64,000 bases of DNA, from the NCBI GenBank assembly GCA_037576195.1, contig CM075104.1:20662211-20726210 (forward strand), written 5' to 3'. The stretch comes from Phytoseiulus persimilis. Its lineage: Eukaryota; Arthropoda; Arachnida; Mesostigmata; Phytoseiidae. Position 1 is the first letter of the stretch, and every line of letters starts with the position of its first letter. The notes beneath the pieces are model-generated. The model made no database searches and was not told where the DNA came from. It saw only the letters and a program-made list of their open reading frames with translations. Positions 27,901 through 40,257 of the stretch are shown here, piece after piece. Made by a program: the position numbers and the translations under genes.

Positions 27901-30900
27901 AGCCTGACAACGTTATGCTGCCAAACAATGTCAGCTGTTCCTGTTTCTAGTGGGGCGGGCTGTAGTTGCGAGATACAGACTCCGCGATACCGACCGAGAG
28001 TACGTCTTTCGGACATGATCGCAGATACGGGATGGCTTTATCTTCGTTTTGATTCTGAGCGATTGAACACGCGACAATCAACCCAAAATATTCCCCGCAC
28101 TTTGCAATGAGGAACTGACAGAATCGAAACCCCACTGTTTACGCTCACGCTGAGCAAGCGCTCGCAACGATAGAATTGCTCGATTGCTCTCTGCGGCCGT
28201 GGGGCTCGATTCGGGGTTCAGCGTGTTCGACCCCAGCGTGTATCGGACTCGTTGTTGCTTGCAACGGCGGCCGCGGCGGCCGAGGACGAGAGGGGCACAG
28301 AAAGAAGACTTGGAGTAACCGAGAGGGAAGGCATAGAGAAAGGGAGCTTTTGCAGAGAAACGCTACAGGTAGGTGGTGATCAGAGAGCGGAAGCCTCCGG
28401 ACAGTGACTGAGCGCGGATGTACGTTGCCTGAGTGACATCTCATAACTTTGTGACCTGGCTCTCGAAAAGTGATGGAGGCGTGCGACCTAAGGACTCTCT
28501 GGGAGAATCTCAGTAAGTCTGAATGAAAACAGAACGTAGCATGTGGGAATCAGCCGATTTCATCTTGGGTTCAGCGGAAGCTTGTTGTCTGCGCTCATGA
28601 CTGTTCGAAGACGCGGGAGAGACTTGTTCTACCTGACTCATGAGGCCAACTTCCGCAACTGAGAGCATGCGGTCTCGAGTAGACTCGGTCCTCGATGAGG
28701 CTGGAGGGATATCAGCCGAGTCGAGCCTGCGGACTGCGCAGATGTGTCGACGGAAAGTTACCTGAACTCTCATCAATACTCCAAGGGTGATTACTGTCCG
28801 ATCTGAAAGATCCGATATCTCAGGTTCTTGATGTCATTGAAACGTGCAGATTGCGCGAAATTGTTTCCGACTTAGCGTCCGGAACTTAGAACGCCGAGCA
28901 GATTCGCAGCGAGAAGACACCATAGTCCCGTGTGCCGCTTGAATCATTGACGACTTTTCTGACAATTAGACGTGCTCGCTGATTTAGTTGTTTGCGCGCC
29001 GGATGAGGAAGCGAATACCGCCTGCGGGAAGGAATCCGATGACATTATCAGCTTCTTGAGCTTGCTGAGAGGGATTGCTCCGGTGAGAAGCGGGAAGGAA
29101 CCCCTCCTCCGAGATGTTCTGGTCAAAGCCGAGTCTGGGAAGCCGAGTCAAAACATGAGAAATGCCGAAACTCGTTCGCTCGCCATGATTTGCGTCGAGT
29201 CGCGACTCAACATTCGGTCGTCAGAGGGAAGCCGAATCTCGAGATGCGATGGCTTGGAGACTAATTCCTCGCTGCTCCGAACACATGTTTTATCATGTGA
29301 GGACGAGGGAGTCACCGAAGACTCGAATTCACCCCGGAATCGTAATCTGTCCGAAAATTTTCACCTCTGTATGAACGGATCACACCTGTATCGGACCTGG
29401 AGTTCTAGAGGAAGTCGACCTTGACAAAGAACGGCCGTTACCACTAACACTGAGGGATCTGCGTTCATCTATCAACACCCTACAACTGGGTACGATCCGC
29501 GTTCAGCGCAGTCCGGAAGCTGTCGATGCGGAATACGTACCCCGCAGGAGCATGTTGCGCAGCGTCGTGTGCAAAAACTCCGCATGCCCCCAAGTGAAGG
29601 GTGAGAGAACGACCAGAACCACCAGTCTGTGCAACGAAAAAAATAACAAGGAGCTGTGATAGCTTTCCCTATTCGAGTCGCAGTCGACTCGTGCGGCGAA
29701 TCATGTTCCGGGCTAGGCGATACAGGAGCTATCAAGTGGAATATTTTTTTCCTGATCAACCACGGAAGCCTCTCTCCACCACGTGCCTTCCTGTTGCGCG
29801 GACGGTGACTTTGCATATCAGACCAAACTTCGTAAATGCGTTCGAGAGTGGGACCAATAGTGGCTTGACTCCGATTGATAGGGCGCTCCATTGGAAGGAA
29901 CAGATTGCGTTTCTTCCCGAAAGAATTGTACTTTCTGGGTAGTCATCGTTCTGTTGAAAAGGGCGCCAGCCCGAGCCACACGGCTCCACACCCCTCGTTC
30001 CGGGGGATGCGCTTCATTGGGGCTTCGGTACCGTCAAACCCAGTTCCCAAAACGATGATGGAATCACGGTTTTTACTGTGCGGACAGTTTGCTGAAATAT
30101 CCGTCGGGGGCGCTCCGATGTTTATGTAGTTCGAGCAGCCAACGGGGAAGCAAGGCCTCTCTCCATCGCAGCAGATTATTTTGAAAAACGGAAGAAAAGT
30201 CCGAGCCGGAGGGAGAGTACATGATTCGGCCGTCCTCGCGGGCTCGCTCACCTGGGTAGTTGCGTCGTTGCTGAGATCTTTCGCTGTATTCCATTAGAGC
30301 ATGGCGCTCCCAGATGATGTCGGTAGCCGGGAACCGAGTATGCCGTGACTGACGTGCCGAATCTAAACAAAGCGCTGCTAGAGGGTATGTGGGAATGCTT
30401 TGTGTGCTCGTTGCGAACTGGGAATCTTGCTTCCGGCCCGACGGAACAGAAAAACAGAGCCCCCAGCGTATTAGGCCCCACAGGAATTCATTTCCGCGGA
30501 CGAACATCTACCTGCAGCTGGCTGCAAAGTCGAGCTCCGACCTCTTACAGCTTCAGATGGAGCTTCTCAAGCCCGATTGCTAGCAATGGTTCCAGAAAGC
30601 TTGCGACTCTCATTTGTGGGAAAAACTCCTCAGTTCTCGAACTCCATGTCCGGCTCGCAGGCTTCTCTGCACCGCGGAGCGGAGAGAAACTCGTCCGAAG
30701 AGTGGACTCCGAACCGAATGAGGATTCAAGCCGCAGAATACTGATGGTAGGCTCGGGCTCCGGAAAGCTGGGAGTCGTCTTGTCGGAAGGAGTCGTTCTC
30801 CAGTTGGAGGCTTTTCGGGGGAAGATGCCTAATATCGCGTCCGGATCATGTTGGCGAAAGCACTCTGTGGGTCGAAGGCGACGATGTGACTCCTGATGAG

Positions 30901-31146
30901 GACACCCGTCTTCCGTCTCTAACTTTCGGTCTAAGAGAGCTGAACACAGTCAGTCGATATTACCGGATCGGGAGCTCTGCAGGGTTTCAGCACTGCGTCG
31001 GTATCGGAAACGGGGAGGGCAGCGTCAGCTCCCCTAGAGCAGCATGGACTGTGGAACTTCGACCTTCTGGATTTTATGTAGAGCATCTTCCAGATTGCAC
31101 GTAGAGTTCTTGTCAATGTTCGAGGACGGGAAGCAGCGTTCGGCGG
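24982..31146. other. KMT5A 3' UTR, then no gene recognised
   Basis: After the KMT5A poly(A) signal there are only unassigned frames of up to about 180 codons (for example + 28972-29424, + 30345-30896, - 26624-27139) that overlap others and have no recognisable motif. A GC-only block near 28266-28282 is close to a palindrome. I see no repeats of note. Confidence 0.4.
25188..25193 (+). terminator. Poly(A) signal AATAAA, probably KMT5A
   Basis: Canonical hexamer about 205 bases after the KMT5A stop codon on the same strand; the first convincing one downstream. Confidence 0.5.
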
Positions 31147-31368
31147 ATGACCTGGAGAAAAAGCGCCGAAAAACGAGAAACAGCGGGCAGATACCTGGAG
31201 TGCTGTGATCGAAAGTTGGAGAACAACATCGAGAAGACCAAGCGACAGGAAAATCTGAGGTATGTCTCCAAATCTTCGCGCAGGATACTTGAAGAAAACT
31301 TGGAGAAGTTTCGGTCTCTGATTTCGACGAGACTCCGCCCCACCCCTGGATTGGCATGGTTTGGCTAA
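31147..31368 (+). CDS. Candidate coiled-coil exon, unidentified
   Basis: A plus frame of 73 residues with a highly charged, helical stretch (YLECCDRKLENNIEKTKRQE, then RRILEENLEKFRSL) that would form a coiled coil. It ends at a TAA after a Pro/Trp-containing tail. Charged Lys/Glu composition is unusual among the spurious frames here. It might be a terminal exon of an unknown plus-strand gene, or chance; I could not find a partner exon with matching phase. Confidence 0.2.
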   Translation: MTWRKSAEKRETAGRYLECCDRKLENNIEKTKRQENLRYVSKSSRRILEENLEKFRSLISTRLRPTPGLAWFG

Positions 31369-32236
31369 CAAGTGACAGCACGCCGTCGTGTTTCCCGCCG
31401 ATGACGGCTTCCTACCCGGCCTTCACATGCTCCTTCATTCAAAACTGCGACAGCTTCGTCGACTCTCCCGATGTGCTCGGTTGAAGCGCTCCTTTTTTCA
31501 AGAATCGCAGAGGAACTTCAGCCGAATACTCTCAGCCAAAACTGCTATGTTTTTTCATGTAATTTCATTGCTGTTCATCTAGGGGGGAGAGAACGCGTGA
31601 AGGGTGACGCGGGCGAACGCGGATAATTCCGACGATCGGTTTCCACGCCACAGAGTGGACGAACACAGAGTTTCGGCGCTTGAGACAGGAAAATTCCGAC
31701 CGCTCCCACGAGCAGCTCGGAGCTCTTGAAGCAGCTGGAGAAACGGAAAATTCTCTGCGACGCCATCCCGTTCAGGAAAGTGGCACAAAACAGGAAATTC
31801 TAGCTGAGGTCAAATCAAATCGAGCGTACACGCGTACCCGATCGACCCGAGCATTGTCGACCCGTGGGCTGTTCCTCCAGCTTCAACTTCCGCTCCTTGT
31901 CGCCCGCTTGGTTCGAGAAGCCCCAGAATCCGTCATCGCATCAAGCGGAAAGCGACCGAAATTGTATCCTTGATCCTGAGCTTATAGCCCTCGGGAACCA
32001 GGATGTTTTGTGTGCCTTGGTATTGCAGAACATGAGCGAGCAAACGTTTTCCGCCTATACTTCGAATACAGAAGCTCTGAATGTTCGTTGATAGATCCGC
32101 TCGGAAGCGGGTTTGTTTGAACTGTTGTTTTCAGGATCGTCTCAGGCAACACTGCCTGCGATGGAACATCGGTGATAGAAAACTCGTAAATGTTCAGATT
32201 TTTTCTCAGGCATCGCTTGTTTGCCGTCGCACTTTG
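31369..32236. other. Upstream region of the Met-like gene
   Basis: No supported exon. If the Met-like gene has a further 5' exon it may lie here. A short frame around 31690-31800 (SSELLKQLEKRKILCDAIPF, stop TAG) is the most protein-like piece but cannot be linked. Confidence 0.3.
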
Positions 32237-35200
32237 ATGATCTCACCTCCCACTTTTCCAGGTTTCTTGGAGGATTCAACAAAACAACGGAGTTTACGGA
32301 TCGCAGACGGGATATCTTCGAGCTTCGCTTTTGATCCGCGCTATGAGAACGGAAACACCAACGATTCCGCCCTCTTCGAGTCTCAGGTGGCTTCGCAGTG
32401 CTTCGATGCTTTGAAGAATCAGATGTCCAGGGAATCGCCCGAAACTTTCAGTTTTACGACGTCGCCGCCCAGTGAAGCGCCGAGTCCGGACATGTCACCC
32501 ACAAGCTGTCCTGGTGAGTTCTAATTGCGAAATCGAGCCCCAGCTCCGTGTCGGGAATCGAGTTTCTCGTGCGACGAGAATCAAAGAGGAAAAACAGAGA
32601 TTTGTGCTCCTGAGATTGGGAAATTCAACCAAAGCTCCGTGTCGGGTCTGAACCATTTTCTTGTTACTGGTCTGGAAACTCTAGGGTGGAGTTTGGATGA
32701 CTCCCATGGCTTGTCCGTGTAATCGGGAATGGGGAATCCACGTTTCGGGAGTCGAATCTGTCGAGGGGGAGCTCAGACTCAGGACCGTAATTGAGGAATT
32801 CAGCCCGAGCGTCCTGTCGGGGAGCGACGGAGGTCCTGTGGGACAGCCCAGGAGTGAGCAGCAGGGTCTGTGAGCTCTTCCCTCCCACCCCAAAAGTGGA
32901 ATGCCATAGAGACGGGCCCTGTCTGGAAGAGAATTGGTAATGGTTCGCAAGCTCGGCTCTTTCTCGAATGTGTTCAGATTCCTATGGATTGCACTCGACG
33001 CGCGATCTCACAATGCAATTCGGAGCTCTTGGGTTCGGAGTCTAAATTTTTCGGAGGATTTCTGAATACTGAGAGGAGCTATCGTAGTGAGCTAGCGAGT
33101 TTCGTCGAGAATATATAATTTGCGGAGCGGTTTGCAGGCGGTAATGGCAATGTTTTCGCCAGCTCATGATTCCTGTCGTGCTCGCTTTCACAGGATGTAA
33201 AACACTGCCACCACCTGTTGCGGCTCCATTATGGAGCATTTCTCTGATAAGCGATCGACGATTCATTCGCTCCCCCTCCCCATTCCTGAACGGAATACAA
33301 AGTGGTCACAGAGGGAGCGTTCGGAGGACTCAAACTTGACTCACTTAGGGTTCCGGGAGTCATTCTCGGTTGAGAAATACGACCTTGCGCAAGATTTGAG
33401 CGATAGCTCGAATCCAGACCCGTCTGAGTATCTAGTAGATCCTGTCGAATTCATTCATAGCGACGTAGATGGAAGGCCAGCAATCCCAAAGCTCGTATAG
33501 TTCACGCCTGGGTGAAGCCTGCCGCATAGTTCGGGGAGGCTTTGAGAACCTTGGAGGCGTCTAAGACGACTCCTCGTAGTGTACCGCAGGAGAGAAACGC
33601 CTTGCCTCGAAAAGCTGTTCTCGAAGCGTAAAATCGATGGGAATTCCACTGTTCAGCTTCACCTGGAGCTGTTGACATCGATTCAGTGAACTATTTCTCG
33701 CGACAGCCACATCTCAAAACCGTTTCCTTCGTTCTAATGTAGGCATGACAATGTTAGCGGAACGCACCAGCCCGAGATCGCGACGCCCTCAGGGCGTCCT
33801 CAGCCCGGGTGTGAACAACAAAGTGAAGAGAAAAGTCCAGGAGAAAAATCGGAGGGACAACCTCTGTGCACATGTGGATCAGATGTTGAAGCTGCTGCCT
33901 TCAATAGACTGCACTTCGAAAAAACCGACTAAAATCAAAATTCTGAGGTGAGAAATACGCTTAGCTCTGAGCAACAAATATCATCCCGGCCATGGATTCT
34001 TCTCCATGACAACATTTGAGGAGCAACTCGATCATGTTAGCTCCGATCACAGAGAGGAACGATTGTCAAGCGGCAAGAAACATTCGTCTCTGAACTTCCA
34101 GGACAGCGGCATCGCAGCTTAGGCTGGGCTATCACTTCCCCAGGAACGGAAAACGTCCTCTGGGTACCTTCAACGGCGAAATCCGACCGAGTCCTGGCTG
34201 CTCACCCGGGTCCTTGGACGACGCGATGTCAGAACTCTTCGAAGTGTCGAACGGTTTCATATTGGTCATCGAAATGAGCAAATTGATTTTGTTCGCCACC
34301 CCGAATGTGGAGAGCTTTCTAGGTTTCAAAAATGTGAGCTTATCTTTAATCTTTCGCCAGGTCGAACGAATCAGCTCTCGATCGAGTTTCTGAAAAGCTC
34401 CGCGAAGAACACAGACGATGCGATTCCTCATTGTTTTCAGACCGAACTAATGGGAAGAGGAATATCCAAAATCATCCACGAGGCAGATTGCGCTCGACTC
34501 GAAGCGGCGTTGAAAGAAGTTTCGACTCAATCTGGAACTAGGTTCCGTCCGCAAGGCGATGAATTGGTTTCTGAGCCCTATCCAATAACCTGCAAGTTCC
34601 TAGAAAAGCCAGAGAAGGGGTCGGATTATCTCAGCTACAAGGTTGGTTCTGCGACCATGGTCTGGCGGAAACGATAACTGCTACTCATTCGAGTGCTCTT
34701 CGACTCCTCCTCTAAATTGCCCTGAGCGTGCCTCCTGGCGCGCGGCTATATGCTTTTCAGCTCCTCTGCCAGGCCTAATGAATTGTGATTTTTTCCAACA
34801 CATAGGTGATGCGCTGCACCGCGACCCTGAGAGGACCCCTGCAAGGTGCGGCTTTCGATTCTCGACTTTTGAAACTGACCCTGTTCGCGCAGGCTATCTG
34901 CTTCAGCCCCATCCGGAAATTCGGCGTCACGGATGCCATACAGGTAATCGAGAGGAATCCTTCATTCGATAACTCGAGCCTCGCCCGCCTCGTTGTTCTA
35001 TTCGCTCTCTCCGGACCATCGAGCTGACGACAGCCTCATTCCCACCTCTACAGAACGAATATGTTACTCAACATAAAATAGACGGTACAATCGTGTTTGC
35101 CGATCATCGGATCAGTACCCTCACGGGATACTTCCCGAATGAAGTCCTCTGGAAGTCCGCGCATAATTACATGGTCGAAGAGGACAGAGCAGTGGCGAAG

Positions 35201-36713
35201 TTCGCCCTCGGACAAAGTGAGTACCCCTCTCTTGGGACCATTTGCTGTCGTTCGGCTTCGGATCCGGCTTCATCTCATTCTCCCCCACCCCTCAATTGAG
35301 CGTCCATCGTCTCTTCCAGTGCTGAGCAAGAACAAGGGAGTTTTGGTTTACCGTTTACGAACGGAATCGGGCAAGTGTATCTACTTGCGATCATTTGGTT
35401 ACGTTACTTGTAATTCAAAGATGGAGGTGAGCCGACCACTCGTGCTGCATCCTTTTATCTCCGGTCATCTGCCCTTGCAATACATATCAGCTCTAGCCCT
35501 CTGACTCAGATGTTTTCCATCCCCAGCGCGAAATGTTTGTGTGCTACAACACAGCACTGGACGACGAATACGGCGAACAACAACGCCTGGAATTCGTTCG
35601 ACGCTACACAAGGCAGATGCTGGAGCAGATGAATAAGGCCGAAGCCGTGACCTCGGAGGCCGTGGCCAGAATCACTGATGTTACCGAAGCGGCCGACAGC
35701 GATGAGTACGGTGAGCCAGCTTCCTGGGATGGCGGTGGAGTGGGAGTTCGTGACATTGACGTATTGTTTTAGTGATCCCGTTCGAGAATGGGAGGGTGAT
35801 GAGTAGAGCCTGGGAGTTGAGGTGATTTTTCGAAATTATTCCCTCGTCGCAACGGATCGATGCTCAACGATTGATGAGATAATTTCGAAAAATCACCTGA
35901 ACTCCCAGGTTCTAGTGATGAGGCACGCTATCGGCTTCTCCAGCGACTCTAATTCCTGGCGCGTTTGCAGTGTGCGGAGGGCGATCTCAAAATCCCTTAG
36001 CCATCGAAAATCTCATCGAGGACGACCTCCGAGTTGGCTCGAATTCGATGATAAGGCTCAAACCGAAGGGCCACGACATGGACGACTTAGCGAACGGCTC
36101 AGATACTTATGATGAGCCACATTCCGTCGGATGCTTGCAAGGCGACGCGGAGTCCATGACTCTGCCTACCGTGGCTCACAACCTGAGTCTTTCGGGCAGG
36201 TCAGAACCTTATCTTCTGAATTGGAGAGCCACAGAGCTCAGATAACGGAAATATCTATCAGACTGGGGGCGAAAATTGAGGTCTCTCCGTTCGTGATCCA
36301 ATCCAGGGAATCGACCAGTCCCGAGTTCCCAGAACCACTGACTCCGGCTACGACCGTCTCATCCCCCCTGAGCAGCGACATGGGATCCCCTCTTTTGGTT
36401 CCAGCTGCTTATCCGGTGAACTACCAAATTTTACCGAGCGGTGGGGCGGCAGGCTATCCTCCAAGCAACCAGTGGCTGTATCCCGATTCCGATGGTATAT
36501 CACTCTGATGTTCGATTTCACCACCGGAAAATAGTGGTTTATGATATTTCCGAACGATTTGTGCTCACATCCAAACGCTTTGCAGGCTGCAGTGCCTCGA
36601 CGCAACTCAGTCCCGCTCTAGCGTACCCCGCTGGGAACTTCGCTCTGACGCCGAACTCCCTGTCACCGGATCCAAAAGATGTCCAAGATCGAAGTCAACT
36701 GCACGAATACTGA
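32237..36713 (+). CDS. bHLH-PAS transcription factor, methoprene-tolerant (Met)-like
   Basis: Eleven exons chain with matching phases: 32237-32513, 33743-33947, 34123-34333, 34441-34641, 34806-34943, 35054-35216, 35320-35426, 35527-35710, 35971-36199, 36262-36494, 36586-36713; about 691 residues. The bHLH (about residues 119-170) has a basic region with the E..RR pattern (QEKNRRDNL). PAS-A runs over exons 3-5 (GFILVIE to FLGFKNTELMG). PAS-B runs over exons 6-8, with DGTIVFADHRIS, IYLRSFGYV and REMFVCYNT; DHRIS and VCYNT recall Met, the arthropod juvenile-hormone receptor, more than Cycle/ARNT. The tail is Pro/Ser-rich. The loop before helix 2 reads KKPTKIKILR, lacking the Asp usual in DKTSILR. 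The start is uncertain: an acceptor at 32260-32261 would make the first listed exon internal. Met could instead be another bHLH-PAS subfamily. Confidence 0.72.
32514..33742 (+). other. Intron 1 of the Met-like gene
   Basis: A 1.23-kb intron, much longer than the gene's other introns (62-260 nt). Donor TCCTG|GTGAGT, acceptor TAATGTAG|GC; both flanks are phase 1. Short frames inside show nothing recognisable. Confidence 0.6.
35809..35909. repeat. Long inverted repeat (foldback) in a Met-like intron
   Basis: The arm at 35809-35839 and the arm at 35879-35909 are reverse complements over 31 bases with a single mismatch, separated by 39 bases whose ends can pair further. The element lies entirely in the 260-nt intron between exons 8 and 9, so the pre-mRNA could form a stem of more than 30 bp. 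It might be a microRNA precursor, a small foldback element, or a splicing or editing structure. No flanking target duplication is obvious. Confidence 0.85.
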
Positions 36714-38833
36714 TAGAGGCTGGACTTCGTTGACGCCAGGACGCGCAGCACTAGTCAATATCAACGTCGTCGCAACAAGCTGCTCATGTGCCCGAGAGGG
36801 AAAATAGCCGACCAACACTTTCTTCAAAGTCATACCGCGACGTTCGATCCGGTGCGAGATCGGATTCACGGAGGAGTCGCGAGAGATCGGGGGGACCGAA
36901 TCGAATCAAACAAAATAGAGGGAACGCTATTCCTAACGCTGCGCGTAGGGGTCAGAGATTCTACGGTCCTACCAAAATCTCATCATTAGCTCGAATCGTT
37001 CTGTAAACAACTCATAGCCGAATCACTCAATTCATCGCTGTGGAAACCAAGGGACCCATATTTGTAAAAAAAACTAGGTGCTGGAATCACCAGTGTTGCT
37101 CGATACATTTCTCTGTCCACTCATTGTCAGAAAAATTCATGACTGACTACCCGATTGTTGAATCACTCTACTCACTGCGGGATGTTCGGGTATTAAACCG
37201 CGAACGAGGCTCAATACACGGGGTGTCAGTGGGGGCGATACAGCATGCGGACCATGCAGAGGCCATTTGAGCCTGTCGCTGGGAGAACATGTACACAGCG
37301 CTTCAACATTATTTTGCGTGTGATTTTCGCGTCTGGGAATCTCGTCGAGTATTTCGGTGGTTTCCGCAGTGTGAGCATCCTTTTATGGTTCTATTTGTTA
37401 AGAGAAGATCTATTTACACTGCGACAGATACTTGAATGTTGCATTTGTTGTTGCTCTTGAACTTGCCGAAACCCTTCAGATCGTTTCAAGTGATCCTCAA
37501 GAAGGATTCGTGGGTTGGGATCTTGAATGCTCACAGGAGTCATTCCAGAGAACTATCACACTTCTGGACGATTTAGTGGAGGTACTCCGCTCCACATGAA
37601 GTTCACATCGGAGAATCAAGCCGGATGTATAGGAAGCACTGAGGAATACTGTGGAACTCGCGGAAACTACTGACAGTTCTTCTGGTGGTGGGGCCTCTTC
37701 GCCGGAGAATGGGATGCTCACCCGAACGAGCTGAGATAAACCAGAATCTGTTCATTTTCTGTTTCGGACAGAATCCAGTCGGATGTTTTTTTCGGACGTC
37801 TGCGAATTCGGCTCAAGAGCGTGTTTTGAGTACGAGACCTCATCTAACGGTCCTGCATTGGTTGGCTAGGAGTTTGGAACCTTGCCACCCCGACGAATGG
37901 GACTGGTTTTGATACGGATATTGTCGCGAATCGAGGAGTCGATTTTTAAGGGTTTGTTCCCATCCGAAAAGCTCATCCGGAAGAATCGACATGCACATCT
38001 GGCTTTATTCGGTGAGACCCGCATGTGAGGGGCTGCATTTCGAGGATTTGATGGTTTCCAGCCTTTGTGAGCCCCGGAAAGGGAGGGAAACGCTTCCCGG
38101 AGTGTTCATCTCGGCGTTTGAAGCGTTCACACGGGAATCAGAGGCAGAGAGTCAGTAGTAATACTTGATGTCCTCGGTGTCTACACATCTGAATAACATG
38201 ATAACATGTAAACTATGAAAGCGAAGCAGGAGAATCGACGTACATGACTTGATTTTTAAAGGAACATCATTGCGTTCCTGGAGAGTTGTTGCATCTGTGC
38301 TGGTAGCAAACTCATCCTTCTAAATGTGCTGACGTGCCGGTCAGAGCGTGTCAGGAATTTCCCTGAAGACCGTGCCGTCTGACCGTGCCAAACACGGGTC
38401 ATAGGTCAAGGCGGGACATGTCATTTCTGACGAAACTTGAGAGGGACACTTCCGAATACAGACCGCGTGGAATCGATGTACACTCTGGTTCTAATATAGT
38501 CGTTGTGAAGAGCAAGACAACTTCTCCTTGGAAAGCTATAGTTAAGCTAGCGATGAATTCGGGCATCTGCAAGTGAAACTTTATCCTGCCTGCTGGATGC
38601 CCGAGACCCACACTATGTGATGAAATTTTGTAATCCAAAGACACGGAGTTTTCATTCATTCTCGTCAGAGTTCTGTGAAGCTTGGTTATTTAACCATGGG
38701 CAATTATTTTCTCGGATCGCATCATCCCACAATTTCGTGCTCTACCAGAAGCCAGCACTCAATGCCGGCATGCGCTCCGCGACAAACAAACATATCCCTC
38801 AAGTTAAATATACACCGACCCGACTCAATCACC

Positions 38834-38875
38834 GTATATATACATACAACATATATATTTACATCTTATATACAT
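38834..38875. repeat. TA-rich simple sequence
   Basis: Imperfect runs of TATA/CATA units (TATATATACATAC, ATATATATTTACA) over about 40 bases, followed by another ATATATAT near 38921. Ordinary low-complexity DNA. Confidence 0.7.
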
Positions 38876-40239
38876 TCAAGTGAGAGGGAAAAACAAGGAG
38901 AGGTGGAAGCTTTCGGAAGAATATATATAGGAGAATTGGAAACCATCAGGTAGAGTAATTTATACGAAATCGATCTGGCATCCCTGGTGCCGATCAGAGG
39001 CCGCGCTCGGGAAATCGCAAATCGTACACTTCTGGCCTCGTAGAAAGTCCCGCTGCTCAGAGCGTGCGGCCACGGGAACCACAGAGGAAGTCCAGTGAAA
39101 GTTGTACCGCGCTAGTTATCGGCATTCCTTGGAAGATCGCAGCGTATCGCGCCAGAGCATTGGTGCCCTTTTTTATTCAAAACATATGAGGGTGAAGACT
39201 GACCCATCGAAGAACGCCAAGGGAGCCGTGACCTCGTGGAGTCATTTGTCGAAGCCCAGAGGAACTAATCAACCTGAGAGCGGAGATCAGGTATCGAGTC
39301 CTACTTCTGTTCACTCGGTATCTGTGATACATAGAACCGGCATACGTATTAGATGACTCACTGAAATGGGAACCGAGTACACCACTGTTTGTTTGACGGC
39401 ACGGCGGATGGACCAAAATACAATCAAGAGACGGTTTCTGTCCCGGATATTTTCTATTCTTGGCTCATCTTGCAGACTGAATCATTGATTCAGCATCGAA
39501 CCGATCTGAAGATTCAAATCAGAATGCTCGCAGTGATTCCTATGACTGCAATCAATATGATTCCACCCCATTGAATTGAATCGTTGTTGTTTCTGTAGTT
39601 TCCGAAGTATAAACCTGTTCGTCTTCATGGCTGAAATAAAGAGCCATAAATTTTGCGCGGGAAACTTCAGACTGTCACCCTCCCGCCAATACCTTCTATC
39701 CGAAGTGATTCTTGGAAAAGAATCACCATGACTATGTATTGCTCAACATTAATCTCGACGGTGAAGAATAAAACACTTACAAGAATATATTCTAGGACTT
39801 GCGTTATCAGTATCACATATGCAGTCCCTGGAGCTGCTCTATTACCACTGTATGTCAAGCTTTTGGGATGTCTGGGATTCTAGCCAATGGCTTAACATGC
39901 CGGCGCGGCGCTAGGCTCGCTAGGACGAGCTTCATCTTGTTTTATAGCGGATCCAGCTCACATCCCTCAGCTTCCAGCGCAGCCTCTTCTGAGGGTCGTG
40001 AAATCAGCCAGGATCTAGGGGCTGAAGCTCATGCTGTGCGCTCGATATATTCGTAAGCAGGGGCGTCTCCAGGAGGAAGGAGGCAAGGGGGCTTACCATG
40101 CTTCCCCCAAAACTCTTCGATAATAGTGGGAAGGGTCAAATGAATTCGACTCCGATGGACGAAATCGTTCCGCAAAGATTCATTGTTATCGGAAAAATAT
40201 TCACCATGTTGATCGCGTCATGAAAAGTTCGCGACGATG

Positions 40240-40257
40240 ATCATCATCATCATCATT
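40240..40257. repeat. ATC trinucleotide microsatellite
   Basis: About six tandem ATC units in non-coding sequence, entered from an imperfect GATGATC. Confidence 0.8.

Noticed and set aside
30345..30896. 183-codon plus ORF
   Set aside because: No recognisable domain; mixed Ser/Arg/Gly composition typical of non-coding frames here.
35970..36245. Exon 9 of the Met-like gene read through to the TAG/TAA as the C-terminus
   Set aside because: The 62-nt intron restores a long Pro/Ser-rich frame with a further in-phase junction at 36494/36586, which is the better model.
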